Shown here piece after piece: positions 32,410 to 58,812 of a DNA stretch of 62,000 bases. This stretch comes from Neocallimastix lanati (nom. inval.) (Eukaryota; Neocallimastigomycota; Neocallimastigomycetes; Neocallimastigales; Neocallimastigaceae): the NCBI GenBank assembly GCA_016946835.1, contig JACVTC010000059.1, positions 660,001 through 722,000 of the forward strand, given 5' to 3'. Numbering within the stretch: the first letter of the stretch is position 1; the number at the start of each line of letters is the position of its first letter. Position numbers and translations under genes: made by a program. The notes below the pieces were generated by a model. It did no database searches and was not told the DNA's origin. It saw only the letters and a list, made by a program, of their open reading frames with translations.

Positions 32410-32524
32410 TTTCATTTTATTTAAATACATACTTTATAAATATTATTTAATTTATACAGAGAATTTTAATTATTATTAGAATTACATTTTCAGTTAAATA
32501 ATTATATATATAATAAAATATCTT

Positions 32525-32563
<39 letters not shown>

Positions 32564-32760
32564 AAAACCGAAAGGAAATTATAATATGTATATATATTTA
32601 AAGATATTGAACTTTAATATGTTTTTCTTATTTTTTTTTTTTTTTTTTTATATATAATATTTATTAAACTTTTAAATATAAATTAATATATTTTTTTTTT
32701 TGGGTAATTTTATAATTTTAATTTATCAATAATTAATTTTAAAATTGTGTATTACTAAAT

Positions 32761-32808
<48 letters not shown>

Positions 32809-33063
32809 TATTTAAGATATTTTGGTTATTTCTTTTGAATTTTTAAATATATATATATATATATACATATATATTTAAAAAAATAAAAAATAAATATATT
32901 TTTTAATTTTTTTATTTTTATTTTATTTTTATTTTATTTTATTTTATTTTATTTTTTTTTTTTTGGAAATTTCTAATGTTTTATAAAAAAAATTAAAATA
33001 AGTATATATCTATATATATAAACACATATAAAATTTTTTTATTTAATTAACAATATTAATAAA
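30809..33063. other. Intergenic AT-rich DNA, nothing recognised
   Basis: Only A/T homopolymers, AT repeats and an AAT tract (about 32240-32270). It contains an unbroken A run of over 40 bases near 32762-32806. Confidence 0.7.
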
Positions 33064-41741
<8,678 letters not shown>

Positions 41742-41997
41742 CAGTATTATTAATATTTAATAAAATAACTTTTTTTTTATTTAAAAAAAAAAAAAAATAC
41801 AAAATTAAACTTTAAAATACATTAAATAAATAAATAGCATGCTATTTATTTATTTAATTGTTATTATTTTTTTTTGTATATTTGATATATAATATATTAT
41901 TATAGATTAATAAATTGAAAATATATATGTAATACCCATTTTTAACTTTTGTTTTATTTATTGAAATTTAACATGTAATTAATATATTCAATAAATT

Positions 41998-42045
<48 letters not shown>

Positions 42046-43656
42046 ATTTAAAAATTAGTTTTCTTTGTGAAACATTTAATTACTACCAATATATATTGGA
42101 TAAGAATGTATATAAAAAAAGTAAATATATATATATATCATCAATTTATTAAAATAAAATAAATAAATAAATGTTAGTAAAGTATAAGAGAAAGTATTTA
42201 AAAAAAAAATTTTTTTTTTACTATTTCATTAATTACTTTTTATATTGATAAATTTTTTTCTTTCTTAAATTTATATTCTATAATAATGATGAACTTTTTA
42301 TTATTCCTTTTATCAATAAATATTCTTTAAATAAAATTTTCCATTTTTCTTTTTTTATATTTCTCTTTTTTTATTTTATTAATATTTTAAGTATTCCTAT
42401 ATATTTTTGTTATATATATATGTCGAATTATAAAATTTATTATATTCATATTTCTTTAAATTTAACAATAACAAATGTATGACTAATTAGTTATGAAGGA
42501 AATCAGTTATACGTAAAGAATAGAACTCTATTAATCCAAAAAGAAATTAAAAAACGTAAATAATAAATCAACTATTTCGTATTATTATTATAAAACAAAT
42601 GTATAATATCATTATTTCTACTGTTTCTTCTTGATAAAGTAAATACATTAAAAAGATCTTTTTTTTAAAAAGTTCTGAGTGAAATATTTCATATATATAT
42701 TAAGATTAGAGAATTACCTAACCAATACCTTATCTGTCATTAGTAACTCTCTTGAGTTACTTTTTGAATGGTATAATTAAAAAGTCCAAGTGAGTCTACA
42801 TCTAATTAATTTTACAAGAAAACAAAAAATAACTTCTTTCAACATCTTTTATTTTTTCAAAAAAAATAGAAAATAATAATAAGTATTTAATACCCAAAAG
42901 AATCTAATGAAATTGAATCACTTAATATTATTTTTCTATATTGAAGGGAAAAGTGAATACAATACTATAAGACATAATTTATATAAAATATTTTTAATAA
43001 TAAATTATATTTTTCTTTATTTTTTTTTTTTTATTTTTTCTTATTATATTTAAATTGATAAAATTCTCTTTTGGAATCATATAAGGTATGGTAACCAATA
43101 TAATAATTTAAATAATTATTAAAAAAAAATAAAAAATATTACTTTTGATTCTCGATACTTATCAAGTGGTTATAATGTACAATTTATTAATAGCTAAAAA
43201 ATATTTTTTAAAAAAAACTAACATGAAAATAGAGAAAATATTTTCCGGAGTAATATAGACTAGATACTGTCCTAACAGTGGGCCTGAGAGGGTTGCGCTA
43301 GTAACTATCATTAATATACTTATGAGGGAATTCCTAACATATGGGTTCATATGCACGTAGCTAAACTATGAATATTTAATCTGCTAACTAAATATACTAT
43401 TACCAAGTGGGCTAGCACGTGACACATTGGGTTAGGTTATTCTAGCCTCTCTTCTAGGGGAGTTAGGCACCGAAAAAGCATTCTGAGAAAAATCGTGCTA
43501 GAAAAATCTCAGCAATAATATGTATGGTTAGAGTGCCAATGCTGAATAAAACAGGCTGTCCAGTAGGGACTATATCCGCCTGTGCTATAGCACATGGAAG
43601 TGTTGACTACCTTAATATTCCCATGTTTTGAGGGGGGCATAGGCGGTATACCCCGG

Positions 43657-43703
<47 letters not shown>

Positions 43704-44934
43704 CATGAAAATAGAGAAAATATTTTGCAAAAATTTAATCTTATTTATTATTTAATTTTGATATATATTAATATATTTTAATAAATAAATTTATTATTAA
43801 AGAATTTTTCTAATAATTAAATTTGAATTTTTAGATTTATTTTAATTTAATATAAAATTTTAATATTTATTCCATTACCCAATTTTATTTTTTGGAATTA
43901 ATCCAATAATATACATAGTATATAATTTAAGTATATATATATGAGTATTTTGAAATATATATATAATTTGTATTAGACTCTATATATAATTAATTAATTA
44001 TATATATTATAAAGTATCAACTTGTATAATAAAAATAATATATTAAATTAATGAATTTTATAATTCATATTTTTTTTTTTTTTTTTTTACTTCAAAAGAA
44101 TTACTGCGAAATTATTACATAAAAATAAAAAAAAATAAAAATTATTAAATTTAAATTAATCATTATATATTTACAGTATATATTTATAATATTTTTTAAT
44201 TATATATTATATATATATATATATTTTTTTTATAATTAAGACAAAAATTTAAGGTTATATGAATGATTTTTTATAATATTTGTCAAACATATTATTAGAA
44301 TAATAATTTTTTTATTATTATATTTTATTAATAATAATTATTATTTTGCTTATTTTTTTTATCTTTAATATATATTAATATGCTTCATTATAAAAAATAA
44401 CAAATTTATATTTAAAATATTTACAATAACTTTAATAGTAATGTAATAATTAATTGGTACATAATTCTTTTTTTTTTTTTTTTTTTTTTTGTATAATGAT
44501 TATTATAATACATTATTTATATAACATTAATGTTATAGTTATTTTATTATAAATAATAATAATTTTTTCAGTAAATGTAAATAATGAGTTTAATCCATAA
44601 AATTTTTAATATTTTAGCTATTTAAAAAAGGTTTTCTTTGGTTATTTTAAATTAATTATAATTATATTTAAGAATAATTTAATTATAATATTAATATGAT
44701 AATAAATTAGAATAAATAATTAGAATTTATAATAATTATGTAAATATTTTTATTTTTATTTTTTATTTTGTATTTTTTTTTTATTTTATTTTAGATAACT
44801 ATATTTTTTTATTTTATTGATAATTATTATTTTTAATTATTATAAAATTTTAATATATATATATATCATCCATTATATATTTAATACTAAACTTTATTTT
44901 TGAATATTTAATATATATATTTATATATATTAAA
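41742..44934. other. Intergenic AT-rich DNA between paralogue A and the SET gene
   Basis: 3' flanks of two convergent genes. Besides the retroposed insert at 43219-43726 it holds an 8-bp hairpin with a TCTT loop (AGTAACTC/GAGTTACT, 42742-42761) before a T run, and a poly-A run of about 40 near 42004-42044. No coding frame is convincing. Confidence 0.6.
43219..43726 (+). mobile_element. Retroposed sequence (SINE-like) with poly-A tail and 26-bp target duplication
   Basis: A perfect 26-bp direct repeat (43219-43244 and 43701-43726, starting TAACATGAAAATAGAG) flanks a 456-bp body that is far richer in G+C than its surroundings. The body ends in a run of about 36 A at 43664-43699. This is the hallmark of target-primed reverse transcription. 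The body has no intact ORF. Its 3' part can fold: TATATCCGCCTGTGC (43571-43585) pairs with GCATAGGCGGTATA (43637-43650), enclosing a palindrome TGTGCTATAGCACA. It could be a SINE, a 3' fragment of a LINE, or a retroposed copy of a host RNA. The perfect duplication means it is recent. Confidence 0.85.
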
Positions 44935-47471
<2,537 letters not shown>

Positions 47472-47600
47472 TATGTATATACCTTATAATAAATAAATAA
47501 AATTTTTGATTTATTATATATTTATTGTATTCTTTTTTTTTTTTTTATTGTATATATATATTTATTTTATTTTATTTTAATTTTAAAAACACTGATTGAA

Positions 47601-47634
<34 letters not shown>

Positions 47635-48408
47635 TATTATAAATAAATTATTTATATTTCATAATGAAAAAATATTTCTTTATTTTATCTTTTCTTATTA
47701 ATTTTTTTTCATCGAAATTGGCATATATTCATTTTGAATCGAAATTATTATTTATTTAAACTATACACCATTAAGCTATTTTAATTACAAATAAATTTTG
47801 TTTTATAAAATAAATTTAAATAACTTATCTCATATCATAATATAAATTGGTGAAAAAAAAATGTATATCCTTTAATAATTAGGAATAACTAATTTTAATT
47901 AAATTTTTAATTTATAATATTTATATTATATACATACATTTATAAATTCTCATAAATAAATAATTATTTAGTTTATTTATTTAATAAATAAACTAAACTA
48001 AATGAACAAATAAAAAAAAAAGTAAATGAATAAATATTTAAAAGTATATATATATATATATTAATAGAAAGATTGAATAACATTATCATTAAAAAAAATG
48101 ATTATTAATATTATTATTATTTTTTATAAATTTATTTTATTTTATTAGATTTTATAAAATGTGATGATTATTTTTTTCATCAAAAACAAAAAAAAATTTA
48201 TAATTGTAAAAATAAAGAAAATAATTTATTAAATAATAATAGAAAACAAATATATATAGATATATACAAAATTGATATAAATTATTGCAAAATAAATAGG
48301 AATTCTTCTTTGTATTATTATTATTATTATTACTATTATTATCATTATCATTATTATAATTAAATGATAATTATAATTATTAAATAATAAATATTTTCCC
48401 ATAAATTT
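47472..48408. other. Intergenic AT-rich DNA upstream of the SET gene
   Basis: Presumed promoter of the MYND-SET gene and 3' flank of paralogue B. No motif stands out. Confidence 0.6.
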
Positions 48409-48854
48409 CTAATCATTAATATTTCCAAATTCAATAAAATCTCTAATTTGTGGGATTTTACTGGTTATTGATGGTGGAAGTAAAAATATTAAATCAACAA
48501 TTTCAAGAATTTCATTTTCTTTTTCTGCTAATATATTGTATTTATAATATATGAAGAGATTTATAATTAATATAATATTTATTAAATAAACTATAATACC
48601 AATGAATTGCATATTTGAAACTCCATCACTTGAGCTTTCAATAATTGCTTGATTAATTCTATTCAAACCATTTAAAATATGATGCTTAGTATAATTCTGA
48701 AATTGTAGTGTTTTTGAAGTATAAAGATAACTATATAAAGCTTTTCTTATTCCAATTTCTTTATAATAGTTTTCACTAAAATTATCATTATTATTATTAT
48801 TTATATTACTCGTAATGGTGTTTACAAAATCGTTCCTATTCAAAGCACCAAAAC

Positions 48855-48908
<54 letters not shown>

Positions 48909-51900
48909 CTAAATTATCATCTCTTTCATATTGTCTGAAATAAAATTCATTTGAATTTTGCTTTTTATTATTTAACTTTATTTCTCGTTTTCTACCAGTA
49001 AGAGAGTATTGATCATTATTAAAAATTGAGCATGATATTATTTCATTATCACTCACTCGGGCCTCAGCTTTTCTTATATATTCATCAATTAACTCATTGA
49101 TTGGTAGTTTTACAATTTCTTTGGTGTAACCTAGTTAAAATACATAAAAATAATAATTATATATATTAATGAAATTTTAAGCAAGATGGAGTAAAATAAA
49201 TTGAAATATATTTAAAAAAAAAAAAAAAAAAAATGAATAAAATAAAATAGATAAATAAAAAATAAAATGAAAAAAAATACAATAAAATAAAATAAAATAG
49301 AATGAAATGAAAAAAAATTTTCAAATATGTACAAAAATAAATGGATACTAACTATATTGGGGATAATATGTTTCATTATCACATTTCATTTCATCTTCGT
49401 ATTTACATACTTTTTTATAATGAAAATTATATAAAAGTGGAATTTCATTTATTTTTTTAAAATTCTTACTATAAATAATTTCTTTTTGTGTTTCCTAATA
49501 ATGCAATATAATAATTATATTATTTACAAATAGTTCTTATTAGTTCTTTTAAAAATTATTTTTAAACTATAAAATTTAATTTCTCTTTTTTATTGTATAA
49601 TTTTATATTAATTTACCTCTAAATCATTTAATATATCCTTTAGAATTCCTGAATATTCCGTTCCTATAAAAGATTCAGAATCTAGTACAAATGATTCATG
49701 TGTAAAGAAGTGAATAAGCTGAATGTACGCGGGTCTTTTATACTATTTAAATGAAAAAAATACGTATATGGGAATTGGTTTAATTTAATTATATAATTTT
49801 ACTAAGCTACATATATATATATATATATAATTATAAAATTTTTTTTTATATTTTATCATCTATTACCATAACTTCTAAATAATTAATTTTGGTTAACACG
49901 TTATATGAAATACTCTTAATTTGAAAAATTTTATAAGTAAAATAAATTTAAAAAAGGTTTATGTAAATTTTTAAATTATATACTCTCTTACAACTAATGG
50001 ATAAACAGAGAATCCACATAAAATAACATAAACCAAAAGAAGAACTCTAGTAATTGTTTTTTGTTTAAATAATATATTATTTTTTTTGCATGCAGTATCA
50101 TATATACTTAAATAGCTATCACTCATATCAAAACTAATAGTAGTAGCAATTTTATCGATATCATTGTTATATTTGGTTATTGTATCGTTTACAAATTCTA
50201 AAAGATATGTTATATACATAATTTATTAATTAAATCAATATAAAATATATATCTTACAGATTTTATATATGTTCATATATATACCTTTTGGAAGATATTT
50301 GAAAATATTGAATATTTTTAATTGCAAATTTTTAACAGAATTAATAGTATAACTAATACCTGTTTATTTATTTAATATCAAAAATTTTATTAACATTAAT
50401 AACCATATTGTTATATGTTTTTTTATAATGAATATATATCATATATTTTAGAGTTTGCTATTAGTTTTATTGTTATTTTTCTTTGTACCATATTTATATA
50501 AAATAAAAATTAAAATCATATTTGCACCGACTAAAACAACAAAAATAATACTAATATTCAAATATGAATAATTATTCTTTACTTCTTCTATGTTATCATT
50601 AACATAAGAATTAAATATATCGTTTAATGTGTATTTTAAGTTATCTATTTAAAAATGTAATTAAAATAATTAAAAATCAATTTATTTGTTGAATATATAT
50701 ATATATATTAATTATTTGATTAATTGTATATAAATAAATTTATTTATTTTTGTACTTACCAGTGAAGAATCTAATTTTTAAATAAATAAATAAAAAAAAA
50801 AGAGAAAATACCATGTAAAAAAATAAAAAACTTTAATTTATTAAAACTATTTTTTTTTAAAATATATTTATTTCTAAAAAATACTAACCTAACATGAAAA
50901 TTATGAAGATTTAATGAAGTATCTGTTATAGAAGTATCGGGTTCAGGCTTTTTCCAGACTTCAAATTCTAAATTATTTATATAATCTGCCCAACTATAAA
51001 TTCTTTTACAGAGATCATATATTGATAAATATTCATATGTTATTCTATTAGAATCTTCTATACTTCTTATCGTTAGTTTATATGTTTTTTCTTTTTCAAA
51101 ATCGGATATATAAGGAATGTATGGATTGTAGTTTTTAACGGTTTTATACTTCTCTATATATGGAATAAGGTTACTAGATAAGTCATTATTTAAATATTCA
51201 GTAATTTGATTATGATAATAATCAAAAATACTTTTTTCTCCATAAAAACCATAAACTGCTAAAAATCTAATTTTTGTGGAAATATTTATAAATGTAGATG
51301 GAAAAGTTACTACAATTTTTAAATTATCAGTAAGCGTGGAAACTAAATTAATCTTTTTAAATACAATAACTTGGCTATTTATTTTTTATAATATTTTAAA
51401 ATTAAACAAATAATAATATATATTATAAATTAATTTATTTTATTTATTTATTATAAATATATATTATTATAAAGTTAAAATGTATATTTACAATAGTGTA
51501 GAAACGATAAAAATTAAAGCTAATACAATTATTAATAGTAAAGTTTTACTCCTTGTATTTTTTAAAAGAATATTATTAAGATTTTTTCTAATAAATATAT
51601 AATTATAAATAAAAAATTTTATTATTTAAAATTCGGTTTTTAGATTTTAATATTATGTATAGTAACTTCTATATATAAATTTAAATATAATTAACTAAAT
51701 TATAAATTTTATCATATTACTTTAACAAAGTGTTTTTTCTTTGATCACGATTAAAAATTGAAGAAACTTCTGAATATGTTTTTGAATTTCTTCTATATGT
51801 ATTATCAATACCAATATTTGATAGTGTTTCTTTACTACTTCTTGAATCTGCTACATTTATTTTTTTAGTATTATTATAATATGTATCAATTTCCTCATTT

Positions 51901-54900
51901 TCAGGTATAGTACTTGTTTCATATTCTTTAATATCTTGTAGTCCACCAAATTCATTATTTCTCATTTTTTTACCATCATTTGAATTTTGAGAACTTGATA
52001 ATCTCCTTCTAGGAACTTTTATTTCATTTGAATGAATCATCTGAGATGGTAATAATGATGTTCTTCTTGAATGATTAGAAGCTATACTTGTCCTGTGTTT
52101 CATAGCAAAAATTTCAAAATCATCCATATTTTTATTTTCCTTCTTGTTAGCATCATCTTGATTTCGATCATCTTCATTTTCATTATTATATAAACTCTTT
52201 AGATAATGTTGTTAATAATATAAATTATTAAATAGAATATTAGTATTTTATAAGCAACATTTATTTCTATCAAAGTTGTTTTATAAAAAAAATTTATTAA
52301 TTTATACCATTTCTGATTTTACTAATTCCTTTAAAACATTATGGAAAAACAAAATCATATTAATATATATGTATATATTAAAAATTGAAATATTAACATA
52401 TATATTACTTACGTATGGATCACCCTTTAATATTTATATATTAATATTAATCATTTATTATTGTAACATATATATTATTATATATAAATTTTAAGTTTTA
52501 AAATTTGTATTAATAATAAATTAAAATAAACCTAAAATTATTATGTTATTTTTTAAATATACTTTAATGTCCTGAAGGAACATATTATAATCATTATTAA
52601 GTGTCTTTTTTTATATGAAAAAATAAACATAAAAGATATGTATATATAATAATTATTATTAATTATTTAATTCATTTTATTATATAATGTTTATATATTA
52701 ATCTAATATTAATAAAGTATACATCTTGATCAGGATAAAGTTGCATAAATGTTAAGTATGAATGTTCAGTTCTTTGTTTTAAATTATGTATATGTAATAG
52801 ATAATTACTATAGTATGAATCATTGAATTCATTTCCATAAATATATTCAATAAAGTCTCTTAAATAACATAATGTTGAAATATGATATTTTGATGATAAT
52901 TCCTTTATTTTTTTAAATTGTTCAAATTTTTTTCTAGTAAATTATTACAATTAATTAAATAATATATTTTTGTTAAACAATTATTCTTCCTAAAAAAATA
53001 TAAAAATTTATATATATACCTCATTTCATAATCATGTTGTTTTTCTTTATCCTCTTCAATAATATTTTTTATACATGTAATTTTGTATCTAGAAAATATA
53101 TTAGGTTTTAATTCATACACCATTTGAATAGTTTCATTGATTCTTTCAATCAATTTATAATCCTTTTCTGTTTTTTTTTTATATATATCATCATCACTAT
53201 TATAAATACCCCATTCATCATTAACATAATTTATACGACCTTCTAAATACCAAAACAAAATACAATATGATAATTTAAGCTGTAATATATATAACATATA
53301 TTTACAAATAATATAATTTAATAAGAATAATTGTTATTTATTTATTAATATACATTATAAAAATTATATTTTAATAATTAAAATAATAATATAAATATTA
53401 AAAAAATATTAATACCGATGAATTTTTTGGATATTGAATCATTCTTTGTTGCAATATTCAATATTTAATATATTAATATTTTATTAATTAAAATTTATGT
53501 TATTGTTTATTTTATATTTATTTTTAATAAATACCCTTCATTAAATATTTCATCTAACGCCCTTAATGCTTCGGGAGAATTATTATATCTAATAAATCTA
53601 CTAACTAATTCGCATTCATATGGATGTGAAAATACTATTATAGGTTCACGAAGGGCAATTGTTTCAACTATTTATTATTTTATTATTGTTTTATTTTTTA
53701 TAATATATCAATTTTTATTTAAATATTTTAATTTCTATTTTTTTATATTAATTTTTATAAAACTAAAATAAAATAAAAATGTTTATATATACCAATAGTT
53801 TCAATTGATTCATATAATTCTTCTTTTGATAATTTTCTTTCAAATGAGCCTATGCTATCATATTCACTTTTTTCACTATATGTACTTTCTGATCCTTTTG
53901 AAGAAGAAATCTGACTACTTATTTGATTTGAATTGCTTTTATCATTACTTGATGTAGTTGTTATTTCATCACTATTGCTTGTAGTCTCTGTTTCTTTTGA
54001 TGATGAAGACTCTTCATCATTATTATATGTCTTTCTTTTTCTAATTAATGATGAACTATTACTATTTTCAGTTTCTTTTTCTCTATCTTCATTTTTTAAT
54101 TTATTATTATCAAAATTTTTATATTTTGCATTATCTTTTTGTTTTAAATTTTTCTTTTTAGTAATCCTTTGGAAAATACCTTTTTCTCTTTTAATTTTAC
54201 TTCTTCTCCATAATAGAGGACTTGATAATGCACATATTCCTCCTAAAATAGAACCAACTATTAATTTAACTTCAACTGAAAATTCTATTACTATTCCAAT
54301 CATATTAAAAAAACTAAAACCTATAAAAAATAAAATAATCGCATTGTGCACTATACTAATTAATGCATTATAATATGGTGAATAGGTATTGCTTATAAGG
54401 TAAAAGAAATACATAAATACAAATATTATTATTGGTTGATATTCTTGTAAGAAAGAAATATAATATCCACAAGTAATATATGTCACCTATTTATTTATTT
54501 TTTTAAATAAATATATAATTAAAGTATATAAAATAATTTAGATGAAATATGATAAATAAATAAAATTTAATAACAAAGTAATATATATATTGTATTATAC
54601 AATATTTTAATATATATATAAAAAAAAGAAAATCAAACAAAATATAAAAAATAATAATATACCAAAACTAATTTAAATAAAAAATTCAAAATTCTTGGTA
54701 ATTCATGTGAATTAATTAAATGGTTATTTTTATATTTTGGAGATATATTTGTAAATGAAAGAATAGCCTATTCAAATATCATTAAATTAAAATAATTAAT
54801 AATCAAAACCAACATTTTTAACAATTAAATTGATAGTAATATAAAATTACAATAAACAAAACAATCGGAAATAAAAGAAATATCAATATTGCTACAATAG

Positions 54901-55284
54901 CTCTATTATATATATTATAAATATGTTTATTTAATAAAATTTTTTATATTAAATTATATATATAATTATAAAATTTTATCTTACTTGACAACAAAACCAA
55001 TTGAATGAAATTCTTCACCAAAATATAATGACACACCGTCTTTTATATATAATACTTTAAATACCATTTGAATAGCTTTAAATATATGTTATATATTTTA
55101 ATATCAATATTATTGTTGTCGTTGTTTTTATTATTGAATTAAAAAATCAAAAATATTAAACTTATTATACATTAATTATTAATATTATATATTATTTATT
55201 ATGTATTATTACATATCAAAGGAAGAATCCTAATTTTATAATGAAATAAAAATAAAAAAAGATATAAATTAAATTGATATGTAT

Positions 55285-55322
<38 letters not shown>

Positions 55323-56509
55323 TTTTTGTTTTTGTTTTGTTTCGTTTTTGAAACACAGTGATTAAATTTTTAATAATTAGTATTTTATATTAAATTATAA
55401 ATGACTTACGTTATAAACATTATATTCAATACATGTAATATCTAATAATATATTTTATTTAATATTTTTATAACATTTAATTGTATTTATTTATTTATTT
55501 AAAATAATATTTTATTATAATAAAACCTTTATACTCCATGGTATTGGATGACTATACAATAATAAATTATATATAATTTTTAATGAGAATTTTTTTAATT
55601 ATTAATATAATATTTTATTTAAGATTATTATAATTCGTTCCAATTACTTTTTACTTTTAACAAATACACAATTAACAACTTTCGTTTATATATAAAGATT
55701 AATAATTAATTTAAATAAAATTATCAATCATGTATTTATAAATATAATAAATAATTTTAATATTTTTTTAATATATACAAATGAATCCTAGATATAGTAT
55801 TTCCAAAAACAATATTATATATGATAAAACTATTAAATATTATAAAATGAATTTTGTTAATTAATACAATTGGATTATTAAAATTTCTTAATAATAAATA
55901 TAAATATATATTGGTATTTTCTTATATTAGATATAACTAATAACTTACTTGTATAAACTTTTGTATTTTGAAATTCAAAACTCACACCAGTAATAAAAAT
56001 TTTAATGAAGCTTGGAAGATTTGTAAAAATACTTGGATGGATAACAAAATATGAAACTTGTAAGTCTATATTAATAAAATTTTATCATATTATATATGAT
56101 ATTAATTGCTTTAATGGAACTAAAGACAAAATATAAACTGTGTTTTTTTATATAAAATCTTTTTTTTTTATTTAAAATCACCTTCAAAAATAACAAAAAG
56201 CAACGCCAATATTAATGGACATCTTGAATTTTTGGTCAAATAATATATTACTGTAAATAAATATTTCTATATATATATTATATCATAATATTTATATTTT
56301 TAATTATAACAATTTTTATTTCATTTTAGTTACAGTAGTAGTTTATTTTGAGAAAAATATTGATTTGAAATGTAAAAATTTTATATAAAAAAATATTTAA
56401 TATAAATTTATTCATGTATACTAATAAAAAATTATATAAAAATATTTCATATAAATTTTACTTCATTTTTAGCTAAAAATCCTTTATTATTATCATTTAA
56501 ATTATCCAT
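48409..56509 (-). CDS. Large multi-pass membrane protein, paralogue B of the 33064-41741 gene
   Basis: Exons: 56509-56462, 56266-56182, 56065-55949, 55829-55779, 55678-55648, unresolved sixth exon, 55075-54985, 54902-54851, 54767-54663, 54486-53793, 53667-53535, 53443-53416, 53279-53020, 52933-52723, 52571-52563, 52424-52413, 52328-52308, 52196-51721, 51587-51492, 51374-50889, 50770-50760, 50644-50489, 50359-50285, 50197-49992, 49914-49867, 49742-49617, 49494-49353, 49130-48409. Phases agree except around the missing exon. About 1500 aa. The layout is the same as paralogue A: N-terminal membrane block, Ser/Glu-rich linker after the membrane segment in 54486-53793, helical repeats ending FMQLYPDQD, microexons, Ser-rich linker, then four more membrane helices. 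Many exons have exactly the length of their partner in A. The 32-nt exon candidate 55441-55410 has the right length but three in-frame stops, so the copy may be damaged. Function unknown; TmcB-like sensing is a guess. Confidence 0.72.
50760..50770 (-). other. 11-nt microexon of paralogue B, conserved in paralogue A
   Basis: ATTCTTCACTG between AG and GTAAGT, phase 2 in and phase 1 out. It codes for the FFT of R-F-F-T. Paralogue A has ATTTTTATCAG at 38973-38983, with the same length, phases and place (R-F-L-S). Confidence 0.8.

Positions 56510-58812
<2,303 letters not shown>

Noticed and set aside
42490-42563. Short open frame (YEGNQLYVKNRTLLIQ...)
   Set aside because: Only 23 codons, no partner exon found, compatible with chance.
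43162-43730. Two small minus-strand ORFs over the retroposon
   Set aside because: They run through the target duplication and the poly-T complement of the tail, and neither resembles a protein.
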